Origin: Actinomadura physcomitrii
Lineage (GTDB): Bacteria; Actinomycetota; Actinomycetes; Streptosporangiales; Streptosporangiaceae
DNA length: 64,000 nucleotides
Reading direction: 5' to 3'
NCBI RefSeq assembly: GCF_008923205.2
Contig: NZ_WBMS02000001.1
Location: 251,708 to 315,707 of the forward strand
The first letter of the stretch is position 1; each line of letters starts with the position of its first letter. This document shows, piece by piece, positions 32,334-40,340 of the stretch. The notes under the pieces were generated by a model. The model saw only the letters and a list, made by a program, of their open reading frames with translations. It was not told the DNA's origin and searched no databases. A program made the position numbers and the translations under genes.

Positions 32334-34330
32334 CCAGGCCCTTGTCACCTGAGCAGGAGGAGACCGGTTCGGAGGAGAAGCGGCAGCGCCAGCTGGACTT
32401 CCTGGGTGGGATCGCCGAGTACGGGGTGGCGGCTCTGCTCGACGGGCGCCTCGGCTGGGCGGCGTGGCTCGAGCAGGCGAGCCGGCACGGCCGCTACGGG
32501 TTCACCAACACGCTGCTGATCCCGGCGCAGCGGCCCACGGCCACCGACGTCCGTTCTTACGACGACTGGCTGAAGCTGGGACGGCAGGTCCGGCGTGGCG
32601 AGACCAGCATCTGCATCCTGTCCCGCTCGGGTAAGCCGCGTCCGGTCTTCGACGTCGAGCAGACCGATGGCGCGGCGATCGAGGATGCCGTTCCTGTTCC
32701 GACGGCCACGGGTCTGACGAGGCTGGGCCGGCTGACTGCCGACCTCGGCGTCTACCTGGATCGGGGGCAGGGCTGGACGTACCTGGGAGACCCCGAGCGG
32801 CGGCTGTCGATCGCGCCCGAGCTTGACGACCTGGAGGCGGCCACGCTTCTGGCCCACCAGCTCGCGCACCTTCTCGACGTCCAGGGACGACTGGATGCGT
32901 CGAACCTGGACCGCGAGCCATGCCACGGGGCCAGGCGCGCCTTCGCCGAGTCGGTCGCTTTCCTGCTGCTGGCAGAGGTCGGGCTGCCGACCGGGCATCT
33001 GTCGTTCTCGGCTCCGCGCAGCTGGGCGGGCGCCGACGAGCGAGTCAATGCGGCGGGAGCCGTCCGGCTGGTCGGGGAGCAGGTGGTTCGGACTGCCTCG
33101 CGGTTGCGGTTCCGGCTCAGCAAGCTGCAGCCCGTCGATCCTGCCGCTTCCTTTCCGGCGGGCCGAACTCTGGGGATGGAGGCCGTCTCATCGAGGCCGT
33201 CGAAGAAGCCGCCAGCGGCGGAAGGCTCGCGCGATGAGTTGCTTGCTGCGATCGAGGACGCGCATCGCTTCTTCGTCGCCAACCTCGCCGGAAGCTGGGG
33301 CGCCTCCTATCTGGCCCGCCGAGGCTTCACTGCGGAGCTCCAGGCGCGGTGGCAGGTCGGGCATGCGCTCCGGTCACGCCGGACGCTCGTCGAGCACCTT
33401 CGCCGGCGCGGGCACGAGGATGAGGCGATCGTGGCCGCCGGTCTGGGCAAGCGCGGACGTGACGGCGAGCTGATCGACGTCTTCCGTGACCGGGTCGTGC
33501 TGCCGTTGCGCAACGGCGACGGCGCGGTCATCGGATTCGTCGGCCGGAGACAGGACGGCTCCGCAGGCCCCAAATACCTCAACACGCCAGACACGGTCCT
33601 GTTCCACAAGCGGGAGGTGCTCTTCGGCCTGCACGAGGTCGGCAACCGGCTCGCCGCCCAGGGCGTCCGTCCGCTGCTGGTCGAGGGCCCGTTGGACGCG
33701 ATCGCGGTCAACACCGTCATGCCGGACACCTATGCCGCCGTCGCCACCTGCGGAACCGCTATCAGCCCAGCCCATCTGGACGCGCTGATCCGTCACACCG
33801 ACCTCGGCACCTGCGGCCTGGTCATCGCACTCGACGGGGACGCGGCCGGACGGGGCGGAGCCGTCCGGGCTTGGCGCTACCTGAGCGAGGTCGCCGGGCC
33901 GGTCGAAACCGTCCGGCTCCCCGTAGACCGGGACCCCGCCGACCTGCTCGGCGATCCGGGCGGCACGGACGTCGAGACGGCGTTGCGGTCGACGGTTCCG
34001 CTGGCTGACCTGGTCGTTGATGAGAAACTGGAGCGAGCTGGACGAACGCTGGAGTTCGCCGAGAACCGGCTGGCCGCCGTCCGCGCCGCCGCGACCGTCA
34101 TCGCCGGCCTGCCCCCAGACCAGGCCGCCAGACAGGTCGCCCGCGTCGCCTCCCGCGCCCAGTGCGCACCGGCCGAGGTCACGGCCGCCGTGATGTCCGC
34201 GATCACCCGCGACCCGCCCCCGGAGCCGGCACCGCACGACTCCCCCTCGCTCCCCGATCTCCCGTCCCCTCCGCCTTCACGTGAAGCACCAGCGGCGACG
34301 CGAGCACCACGAGCACGCCGCACCAAATAG
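32330..34330 (+). CDS. ArdC-like/TOPRIM primase fusion
   Basis: A 666-aa replication protein starting at ATG 32330 in an ATGA overlap with the DUF2637 gene. The N-terminal ArdC-like ssDNA-binding part (GRYGFTNTLLIPAQ, YDDWLKLGRQVRRGE) leads into a zincin-like domain whose HExxH site reads HQLAH (H176-Q177-H180), so the catalytic Glu is lost. A CHC2-less primase core follows (FFVANLAGSWGASYLARRGF, RVVLPLRNGDGAVIGFVGRR), and TOPRIM motifs LLVEGPLDAIAV and VIALDGDAAGR are intact. Such proteins are expected to prime element replication after transfer. No zinc-binding domain precedes the core. The C-terminus is Pro-rich. Confidence 0.85.
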   Translation: MTRPLSPEQEETGSEEKRQRQLDFLGGIAEYGVAALLDGRLGWAAWLEQASRHGRYGFTNTLLIPAQRPTATDVRSYDDWLKLGRQVRRGETSICILSRSGKPRPVFDVEQTDGAAIEDAVPVPTATGLTRLGRLTADLGVYLDRGQGWTYLGDPERRLSIAPELDDLEAATLLAHQLAHLLDVQGRLDASNLDREPCHGARRAFAESVAFLLLAEVGLPTGHLSFSAPRSWAGADERVNAAGAVRLVGEQVVRTASRLRFRLSKLQPVDPAASFPAGRTLGMEAVSSRPSKKPPAAEGSRDELLAAIEDAHRFFVANLAGSWGASYLARRGFTAELQARWQVGHALRSRRTLVEHLRRRGHEDEAIVAAGLGKRGRDGELIDVFRDRVVLPLRNGDGAVIGFVGRRQDGSAGPKYLNTPDTVLFHKREVLFGLHEVGNRLAAQGVRPLLVEGPLDAIAVNTVMPDTYAAVATCGTAISPAHLDALIRHTDLGTCGLVIALDGDAAGRGGAVRAWRYLSEVAGPVETVRLPVDRDPADLLGDPGGTDVETALRSTVPLADLVVDEKLERAGRTLEFAENRLAAVRAAATVIAGLPPDQAARQVARVASRAQCAPAEVTAAVMSAITRDPPPEPAPHDSPSLPDLPSPPPSREAPAATRAPRARRTK

Positions 34331-34349
34331 CCGAGCCAGGAGACACATC

Positions 34350-35201
34350 ATGACCAACCAGCACCCGGACCCGATCACCGAAGGCTTCTCGCACGGCGGC
34401 GAGCGCATGATTCAGATCATCGCGATGGCGGCCGCCCTCAAACAGAGCTACGCACACCGCGCCGCCCGGTTACGAGCCGCCGAGCTGGCGCGGGACGCGG
34501 CGGCCGAACGCACGGAATCCGCGGCCCAGCAGGCAGCGTTCGCCGAGGCCCGCTCACGGTGGGTACGGGTCCACGACCGTCAATGGCTCCAGCAGGCCGG
34601 GCTCCTGCACGTCGCCGAGGCATGGGGAGCCGCCGTCCCCTACACCGCCACCAGCTCGTCGGCGGCCGCGGCCGTCCGCAAGTGCGAATCCCGGCTCCGC
34701 GACCTGCACCCGCACGCGATGAGCCACTACGACCGAGCCCGCACCGACGGCATGGAACCCCTCGACGCGATGCGCAGGGCCGCCCCGTTCTTCACCCGCG
34801 ACCCCAACGTCCGCACCGGCGAGCCCGCGACCCCGCGGCCGGCGCTCGCCGAAGGCACCGGCGCCGAGTGGGCCGCCACGATCTACGGCCCCCACCGCAG
34901 CGACTGGGAGAACGCTCGCCTGCAGCAACGCGCCCACCAGATCGCCGACCATCACCGCGAACGCCAACTCGGCCCCGACGAGATGCGAACCGTCCTGGAG
35001 GCCACCACCAACCTGCCGGGCGAGGTGATCGCCAAGGTCGCCCCGGTCGCCTACGGCACGCAGGCGCGGCTGGCCGCCGAAGGCTTCCCCTTCACCATCG
35101 ACCAGGCCCTGGAGATCAGCGCCAAGCGGCCCTTCGAACCACCGGCCGCGCGCAAGGCCGCAACGCAGACACCCGACCGGAACCGGCGCCGCAACCTCTG
35201 A
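34350..35201 (+). CDS. Uncharacterized mobile-element protein
   Basis: A 283-aa soluble protein, ATG 34350 with AGGAG eight bases upstream. N-terminal half is Ala/Arg-rich helix (IQIIAMAAALKQSYAHRAAR, ESAAQQAAFAEARSRWVRVH), followed by a more structured middle (HPHAMSHYDRARTDGMEPLD, EWAATIYGPHRSDWENARL). It sits 19 bases after the primase gene and 20 before the Imm-like gene, so it is in the same operon. Similar proteins occur in actinomycete conjugative elements next to primase genes; function unknown. Confidence 0.7.
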   Translation: MTNQHPDPITEGFSHGGERMIQIIAMAAALKQSYAHRAARLRAAELARDAAAERTESAAQQAAFAEARSRWVRVHDRQWLQQAGLLHVAEAWGAAVPYTATSSSAAAAVRKCESRLRDLHPHAMSHYDRARTDGMEPLDAMRRAAPFFTRDPNVRTGEPATPRPALAEGTGAEWAATIYGPHRSDWENARLQQRAHQIADHHRERQLGPDEMRTVLEATTNLPGEVIAKVAPVAYGTQARLAAEGFPFTIDQALEISAKRPFEPPAARKAATQTPDRNRRRNL

Positions 35202-35221
35202 CGACAACAAGGGGGAACCGT

Positions 35222-35527
35222 ATGTCCGACGAATTCCTCGTGGACGCGATCTGGACGCTGACCATCGTCACCGTCTTCGTGGTCCTCGCCGTCTTGCCGA
35301 CCTTCATCGCCCTCGTCCGCGGCGCGGACGAAATCCTGCTCATCATGCTGGTCAACGCCCTGTGCTGCGCCACCGTCATCGGCTGGCCGATCGCGTTGAT
35401 CATGGCCCTCAAGTGGCCTCGCAAGCACCCGCGCCCGACCAAGGCCCCAGCCCCTCACCGGCCACCGCCGTCCCCCGAACGCCACGACACCCGCAAGGTG
35501 ATCCAGGTTCACGTGGAAGAGCCATGA
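35222..35527 (+). CDS. Superinfection-immunity-like membrane protein
   Basis: A 101-aa protein with two membrane helices (VDAIWTLTIVTVFVVLAVLP and IMLVNALCCATVIGWPIALI) and a Pro/Arg-rich cytoplasmic tail. The central block LPTFIALVRGADEILLIMLVNALCCATVIGWPIAL fits the superinfection immunity (T4 Imm-like, PF14373) pattern of P-x-I-A-x-x-R, an L-N pair and I-G-W. T4 Imm blocks DNA entry; relatives in elements could exclude related phages or plasmids. Start at ATG 35222. It overlaps the next gene by ATGA. The assignment is by motif only. Confidence 0.68.
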   Translation: MSDEFLVDAIWTLTIVTVFVVLAVLPTFIALVRGADEILLIMLVNALCCATVIGWPIALIMALKWPRKHPRPTKAPAPHRPPPSPERHDTRKVIQVHVEEP

Positions 35528-36810
35528 CCAGGGAAGAGATAGCTGGGCGGCGGCGAGGGCGCTTCACTGCCCATGGACGTCTACAACAACGGCAGGTTCC
35601 CACGCTCCTGGCCGGCGCGACGCTCACCGTGCTGGTCGGAGTGCCGAGCTGGGCCGGGTTCGCCGTACCCGCCCGGGCAGAGCCGAGCCCTGGCTGCCCG
35701 CCGCTCAACCCCATCGCGAAGCAGTACGTCGACCGCAAGAAGGTCTGCCGCCGCGCCCGCCAAGAAGTAATGCACAGCATCGAAACCGGCAAGGATCCCG
35801 ACTGGGATTACGTCTTCCGCGATTCAGTTCCGGCCAAGCACACCAAACGGCACCGGCCCGCGAGCCACGGCCACCACGAGACCTCCGGACGCGGCTCCCG
35901 ACCACAGCCAAGAAGTAGACCGAAGCCGTCCGCAAGCCCGAGCCCCGCTCCCGGGCGGTCCCGCACGCCGACCCGTCCCATGTCCGAGCAGCCGCAACTT
36001 CGCAAGAGCGTTACCGGCTCACCGTCCACGGCACCGTCCAACCGCACCGCCATCCCTCACCGTTCACGGACGGAGAAGAGAGGGCCACTCAATACGTACG
36101 GACGCGCAGCAGTCCTTCTCCTTCTCGCCGTGCTCGGCAGCGTAGCGATCTGGAGAGGCAAGGCCTTGCGAGCACAGCCCGTCAAGAGACGGCCCCATCA
36201 CCGAAGACCACCCTCCGCTATAGAGCCCATGCCGCCCAGCCGCCAGCCGGGCGGCGCCGCTCCTCACGATCCCCTCGACTGGGGTGGCGCCTTCCTGGCG
36301 GGACCAAGAGCGGAAGACGCCGTCCGACACCTGGTCATGAGCACCCTCACCCACCAGCGCGAGCACGTCGTCGAGCTGGTGCTCACCCGTCCGGACGCCC
36401 GCCGGCTGCTCGGCATCGCGGCAGGCGATCTGCAAGACGAGCGCGTCCCAGGCTTGACCCTCACCGATGACGACCAGGAGGCGTACGCTCACCTGCGCCG
36501 TCTCGGCCTCTCGCGCCGCCTCCTCGTCACCTACGACGACGGAGACGACCACCCGCACATCCAGCCGCGGCACGACGAACGTACGGCCGTACTGACTGTC
36601 GCGACCTCGTCCCACCCGTCTACGCAGATCTCAGCCAACGGCGACATCAGGCCACGCCCGCCCTCCAGCCCCACCACCTCGGAGCCTCACAAACGAGCGC
36701 CGCTGCTCTCCGGACCCGACGCCCTCGACCAGCTGATGGCCCTACCGACTCTCGCCAGAAGGCAACGCTCGCAGCAGCCTCCGCGCGGCACGAGCCGGCC
36801 GTGTCCTTGA
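35524..36810 (+). CDS. Putative membrane-anchored mobile-element protein
   Basis: A 428-aa protein from ATG 35524 (ATGA overlap). It has an N-terminal signal/anchor helix (VPTLLAGATLTVLVGVPSWA), an extracellular-type Pro/Arg/Ser linker, a second membrane helix (AAVLLLLAVLGSVAIW, ~residue 200) and a C-terminal cytoplasmic domain (FLAGPRAEDAVRHLVMSTLT, VELVLTRPDARRLLGIAAGD, EAYAHLRRLGLSRRLLVTYD). This architecture is seen in actinomycete elements that carry BTAD/LysM-type membrane proteins. The C-terminal domain resembles the protein at 17493-18227. Function unknown; last gene of the 31093-36810 operon. Confidence 0.68.
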   Translation: MTREEIAGRRRGRFTAHGRLQQRQVPTLLAGATLTVLVGVPSWAGFAVPARAEPSPGCPPLNPIAKQYVDRKKVCRRARQEVMHSIETGKDPDWDYVFRDSVPAKHTKRHRPASHGHHETSGRGSRPQPRSRPKPSASPSPAPGRSRTPTRPMSEQPQLRKSVTGSPSTAPSNRTAIPHRSRTEKRGPLNTYGRAAVLLLLAVLGSVAIWRGKALRAQPVKRRPHHRRPPSAIEPMPPSRQPGGAAPHDPLDWGGAFLAGPRAEDAVRHLVMSTLTHQREHVVELVLTRPDARRLLGIAAGDLQDERVPGLTLTDDDQEAYAHLRRLGLSRRLLVTYDDGDDHPHIQPRHDERTAVLTVATSSHPSTQISANGDIRPRPPSSPTTSEPHKRAPLLSGPDALDQLMALPTLARRQRSQQPPRGTSRPCP

Positions 36811-36815
36811 GGTGG

Positions 36816-37157
36816 TCAGAAATCGGGCTCGGGCCTGCGACGGAGGGCTTGCTCGGCCGCGTTCCGGTACCGCTCTTGCGGGCTCGGACGGTGGCACGGG
36901 TCGCGCGGGTCGGTGGGATCGCTGGGTGGGCGCGTGCCTGCGGCAAGGCGATGGCGCGGGACCTTGCTGTAGTCCTGGCCGGGGATGGGAGCGACCTCGG
37001 CGCCGGGCACGCGCGCATGCCGCCCGGTGTAGCCATCGGGGTTCATCTCGATCCAGAGGATTCTGGCCCACCATGACCGGTCCGGGTGGCGCTCCCAGCC
37101 GAGCAGGAACGCCGGGCCGTCGATGGCACGGTAGGTGACGGCAGGCGGCACCCGCAC
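36816..37157 (-). CDS. Uncharacterized 113-aa protein (near an SOS-like box)
   Basis: Starts at GTG 37157 with GAGGT upstream. The folded part is VTYRAIDGPAFLLGWERHPD, WWARILWIEMNPDGYTGRHA and PGQDYSKVPRHRL. The final 40 residues are Arg/Pro-rich. It is common next to regulatory genes in actinomycete accessory islands. A LexA-type palindrome at 37175-37190 lies 18-33 bases upstream of its start, so it may be DNA-damage inducible. No known domain. Confidence 0.65.
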   Translation of the reverse strand: MRVPPAVTYRAIDGPAFLLGWERHPDRSWWARILWIEMNPDGYTGRHARVPGAEVAPIPGQDYSKVPRHRLAAGTRPPSDPTDPRDPCHRPSPQERYRNAAEQALRRRPEPDF

Positions 37158-37174
37158 CTCAGCAACCCGGAATG

Positions 37175-37190
37175 TCGAACATGTGTTCTA
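37175..37190. promoter_or_regulatory. SOS/LexA-like box
   Basis: TCGAACATGTGTTCTA compares with the actinobacterial LexA consensus TCGAAC-N4-GTTCGA and differs at one position. A TATTAT hexamer overlaps its right side (37189-37194), as expected for a -10 under LexA control. It lies in the divergent gap between the genes at 37157 (minus) and 37317 (plus). Confidence 0.55.
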
Positions 37191-37316
37191 TTATGTCCCT
37201 GACGTCCAACTCGCTTGTGCCGTGGCCGGAAAAGTCACCGGGATGAGCGCGGCGAGAGGGGATGGGGCACTGGAGCGGATCCGGCGGCCCGCGCCGGAGG
37301 TGAGAGGAGCGCGGCT

Positions 37317-37634
37317 GTGACCATCAAGCTTCATGACTTCGACGGCGAGCACTCGCTGACGTTGGACGTCGGTGGCCTGGGGGCTGACGTTGCAGTGGCC
37401 GACGCAGGCCACGAGCCGAACGGGTACTTCTGGGAAGGTCTCGTGCTGTTCGCCTGGCCGGACATCGCCGAGAAGCTCGACTTCAACAGCGAGGCCGGCA
37501 TGTTCTGCGCTGTCGGGACTCCAAGGGACCTCGCGCAACTCAAGACGGCCCTTGAGTCGGTCATCGCTAGCCCCGACGCGGTACGCGGCATCATCGTCCG
37601 GGCGGAGACCTCGGGCTTCGAGTTCGACGACTAG
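37317..37634 (+). CDS. Imm51-like immunity protein
   Basis: A 105-aa protein from GTG 37317 with AGGAG seven bases upstream. The order of features ADAGHEPNGYFWEGLVLFA, then LDFNSEAGMFCAVGTPRDLAQL and a C-terminal acidic end fits the Imm51 family (G-N-G-Y-x-W-E and D-P-E-A-G-M-F-x-A). Imm51 proteins neutralize polymorphic toxins. No matching toxin gene lies beside it, so it may be an orphan. Upstream region has an SOS-like box. Confidence 0.6.
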   Translation: MTIKLHDFDGEHSLTLDVGGLGADVAVADAGHEPNGYFWEGLVLFAWPDIAEKLDFNSEAGMFCAVGTPRDLAQLKTALESVIASPDAVRGIIVRAETSGFEFDD

Positions 37635-37669
37635 TGCTGCATCAGGCGGAGTCTGCCTTGTTGTGACAG

Positions 37670-38305
37670 CTACTGAGTGCCCTCCTGGGCGGGTGTCTTG
37701 TCAGGGTGCTCAGGTGGCCGCTCCTCCGGGAGGAGACCCCATTCGCGGTGGCCATCGAGGAAGGCTCTGAGCTGATCCATGGCTGCGGTCGGCGGCGCTG
37801 GGAGGTCGTCAGGCCGGGCCTCGAAACAACGCAGGAGGTCCTCAGCCAGGTGGTCATCCAGGACGGGCACGCAGTAGCGATCGATCGTCCCGCGCCAGAA
37901 CAGCCAATCGAAGATCCGGCGGGCGGGGCACCTACCGCTTTGCGGCTCGTCCGGCTCGTGCTCCTCAGTCCACGCGCCCACGTACAGGTAGTCAGCCCTC
38001 AGGAGCGCGGCATCGAGTACCGGGGTGGGATCACCCTTGCCATTCCAGTACGTGCGCGTCTCGGCTGCTGGGACGGTCTCGTCGAGCGCCGCGAGCCAGA
38101 GGTGGAAGAGGTGGGGCACGAGAGAAGCGTCCCACTCGGGCGCCTGCCGTACAGCAGCGAAGCACGGCAACTGGCGCGGCCGAGAATGCCCACGCGAGAT
38201 TTCGACGAGGCAAACGTTGCCTGCTGCGCACAGCAGCTCCACCGTGCTGAGCGCACGCATGTGCGCCCAGGTCTCACGACAGGTCGAGTTCACCTCGGCT
38301 GACAC
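37670..38305 (-). CDS. Uncharacterized 211-aa protein
   Basis: A soluble protein with Trp-rich segments (DYLYVGAWTEEHEPDEPQSG, RRIFDWLFWRGTIDRYCVPV) and a cysteine-containing N-terminal part (LLCAAGNVCLVEISRG). It is located downstream of two DUF397 genes on the same strand and overlaps the first by 32 bases if GTG 38305 is used. Starts at 38293 (GTG) or 38260 (ATG) are alternatives, and none has a good ribosome-binding site. Function not recognised. Confidence 0.6.
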   Translation of the reverse strand: MSAEVNSTCRETWAHMRALSTVELLCAAGNVCLVEISRGHSRPRQLPCFAAVRQAPEWDASLVPHLFHLWLAALDETVPAAETRTYWNGKGDPTPVLDAALLRADYLYVGAWTEEHEPDEPQSGRCPARRIFDWLFWRGTIDRYCVPVLDDHLAEDLLRCFEARPDDLPAPPTAAMDQLRAFLDGHREWGLLPEERPPEHPDKTPAQEGTQ

Positions 38306-38486
38306 GCTCGGCCAGGTCCCGCCACGCTTCGCGGCCGAAGAAGAGCTTGGGCCCTTCGGGGATCTTGGAATCGCGGACGGCGACTCCTCCGGTGCTGTTG
38401 GCGACCTCGACGCAGTCGCTTCCAGTGCTACTGCTCCGACTGGCCTTGCGCCAGCGTGCCTTCGGTAGGTCAGCGTGAAGGCTCAT
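38274..38486 (-). CDS. DUF397 protein (first copy)
   Basis: A 70-aa DUF397 protein (MSLHADLPKARWRKASRSSS, TGSDCVEVANSTGGVAVRDS, PEGPKLFFGREAWRDLAERV). The Cys in G-x-x-C-V-E-V and the RDS/A-W block are the family hallmarks. DUF397 proteins pair with XRE/DUF5753 regulators, as Scr2 does with Scr1 in Streptomyces, where the small protein opposes the regulator. A second copy lies 31 bases upstream. Confidence 0.88.
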   Translation of the reverse strand: MSLHADLPKARWRKASRSSSTGSDCVEVANSTGGVAVRDSKIPEGPKLFFGREAWRDLAERVSRGELDLS

Positions 38487-38517
38487 CGGACTGCTGGCAC
38501 TCCTCGACGACGCGCGC

Positions 38518-38730
38518 TCAGGCGATGTCGAACTCACCGCTGCCGACCCGGTCGGCCAAGGCACGCCACGCGTCGCTGTCGATGAACAGCTTGGGGCCGT
38601 CAGGATTCTTGGAGTCGCGGACGGCGACCAGCCCACGGAGGCGGGCAACTTCGACGCAGTCACTGCCGGTGCTGTTGCTTCGGCTGGCCTTGCGCCAGTG
38701 AGCCGTCGATAGGTCATTGTGAGGGCTCAT
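38518..38730 (-). CDS. DUF397 protein (second copy)
   Basis: A 70-aa DUF397 protein (MSPHNDLSTAHWRKASRSNS, CVEVARLRGLVAVRDSKNPD, KLFIDSDAWRALADRVGSGE), clearly a tandem duplicate of the 38274 copy. Its start overlaps the end of the XRE/DUF5753 gene by 17 bases. It would act as the partner of that regulator. Two copies behind one regulator raise the question of whether they differ in binding. Confidence 0.88.
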   Translation of the reverse strand: MSPHNDLSTAHWRKASRSNSTGSDCVEVARLRGLVAVRDSKNPDGPKLFIDSDAWRALADRVGSGEFDIA

Positions 38731-39583
38731 CGGATTTCTGATACTCCTCGGCGATGTCGGCGATCAGCGCCATCGAGTCCTGCTCGGCCAGCGCTTGCCG
38801 GCGAAGACGGTCAAACCTCACATTACAACGGCTGACCTGTTCGACATCCTCGAGGTAGATCTCGTTGCCCATGTCCTCCAGGTAGACGATGTCGGGGTGG
38901 AAATCATCCACAAAGCGCAGGATGACGAAAGCGCCGTCCATGCAGGCATGCGCCCCCTCAGCCATCGGCATGATCTGGATGCTCACGTTCGGTTTGCCGG
39001 CCAGGGTGAGCAGAGCGTCGAGCTGATGGAACATGATCTTCGCGTCACCGACTGGGCGCCGTAGAGCCGCCTCGTCCAGGACGACTCTGTAGAAGGGTGC
39101 GTCCTTGCGTTCGAGGATGGTCTTGCGGGCCATGCGCGCCTGGAGTCGCCGCAGGTGAACGTCCTCGGGGTCGTCAGGAGTGCCGATACGGATGAGGGCG
39201 AGGGCGTAGTCGCTGGTCTGGAGCAGACCTGGGATGCACTGCACCTGCCAACTGCAGATTTCGGCGGCATCGTCCTCGAGCTCGGCGAATGATCCGGTGA
39301 GGACGTCGTTGAACGCCGACCACCAGCCGCGCTTGCGGATGTCCCGTGCGAGCTGCATGAGCGCGAGCTTGACGGCTTCGTCGCCCCCGTAGAGGTCGAA
39401 CATCGCCTCGACGTCGGAGGGCCTCGGGCGGGTCTTGGCAGTCTCGAACCGCACGAGTTTCGGCCTGCTCCACCCCAGCGCGGCGGCGGCACTCTCCATC
39501 GAGAGTCCAGAAGTCTCACGTACGCGGCGGAGCTGCCGGGCGAGGCGGCGGTGCCTGACCGTTGGACTCTGTGCGTTCGACAT
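38714..39583 (-). CDS. XRE-family regulator with DUF5753 domain
   Basis: A 289-aa Scr1-like regulator. N-terminal helix-turn-helix (RLARQLRRVRETSGLSMESA, AAALGWSRPKLVRFE) occupies residues ~10-65. The DUF5753 domain follows, with VQCIPGLLQTSDYALALIR, HLRRLQARMARKTILERKDA, FYRVVLDEAALRRPVGDAKI and DIVYLEDMGNEIYLEDVEQV. ATG 39583 is chosen because upstream residues are out of family. It is typical of actinomycete regulatory triads with DUF397 and an anti-sigma-type ATPase; that ATPase is encoded nearby (40334). Targets unknown. Confidence 0.9.
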   Translation of the reverse strand: MSNAQSPTVRHRRLARQLRRVRETSGLSMESAAAALGWSRPKLVRFETAKTRPRPSDVEAMFDLYGGDEAVKLALMQLARDIRKRGWWSAFNDVLTGSFAELEDDAAEICSWQVQCIPGLLQTSDYALALIRIGTPDDPEDVHLRRLQARMARKTILERKDAPFYRVVLDEAALRRPVGDAKIMFHQLDALLTLAGKPNVSIQIMPMAEGAHACMDGAFVILRFVDDFHPDIVYLEDMGNEIYLEDVEQVSRCNVRFDRLRRQALAEQDSMALIADIAEEYQKSDEPSQ

Positions 39584-39851
39584 GTCGCTCAGTGTGGCAC
39601 GTCGCTCTCGACTGCACGGCCGAGAACGACGAATCCGTTCAGCAGGAATTTGAACAAGTACATGGACAGCGACCGGCATCGAGGTCAGTATGAGTAGCGA
39701 ACACATCACTGAACGTGGCGAAGGGGATGCCTGCACCAAGCGGTAGCCGGGAGGCAGCCGCAGCAGAGGGCTTCGACCGGCAGGTCGAGCCGGTCCCGAG
39801 CGGTGTTGCAGCACCGCTCGGGACCTTGATCGGACACCGGAGGTCCAACCC
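39584..39851. terminator. Divergent gap with a 14-bp perfect hairpin (39792-39825)
   Basis: Arms GGTCCCGAGCGGTG (39792-39805) and CACCGCTCGGGACC (39812-39825) are perfect complements around TTGCAG. It lies upstream of the 39852 gene, so it could be a transcription attenuator or a terminator blocking read-through. GGAGG at 39838-39842 serves the next start. Confidence 0.6.
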
Positions 39852-40340
39852 ATGCACGATCGTAGGGACGCGACCGTCCTCGATGCGAGCCCAACTACCA
39901 TCCGATGCGCCCCCGGCGGCGCCTCAGTTCAAGTCCAGCCGCAGGGCGTCGCGTTCACGGCGTCGCCAGCGCCTTGGGCGACGGCCCAATCCGATCCCGA
40001 GAGCGCCCTCGCCGAACTCAGCGCTCAGTTTCCCCGCGCAACGTGCTGGGTCGGCGAGTACACCGGAAGCTACTGGGCCCTGACCTGCGAAAACGGCACC
40101 TTCCTTCTCCTTGAAGGGGCCACGCCCGACGCCCTGAGGCACCAACTGCTGGCCCTCGGCCGTCCGACGCGACGGCACCAGCCGTCTTCACTCGGCAACC
40201 CGCTCCAGTCCTCCGCACCCGCGCCGCTCCCGCGACCGGCCGCGCCGGCCACGTCCGCTCGCCGGCCTTTCCGACGGCGTCGCCGGACTCGCGGCCGTCA
40301 CTGCCTGGCCGGGACGCGCCACCGGGGCGGACGATGCTGA
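39852..40340 (+). CDS. Uncharacterized 162-aa protein upstream of ATPase
   Basis: ATG 39852 with GGAGG nine bases upstream. The folded core is ALAELSAQFPRATCWVGEYT, GSYWALTCENGTFLLLEGAT and PDALRHQLLALG (residues ~60-125). The C-terminus is Pro/Arg-rich. It overlaps the start of the anti-sigma-type ATPase gene by seven bases, so the two are co-translated. Similar small proteins accompany such ATPases in actinomycetes; function unknown. Confidence 0.65.
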   Translation: MHDRRDATVLDASPTTIRCAPGGASVQVQPQGVAFTASPAPWATAQSDPESALAELSAQFPRATCWVGEYTGSYWALTCENGTFLLLEGATPDALRHQLLALGRPTRRHQPSSLGNPLQSSAPAPLPRPAAPATSARRPFRRRRRTRGRHCLAGTRHRGGRC

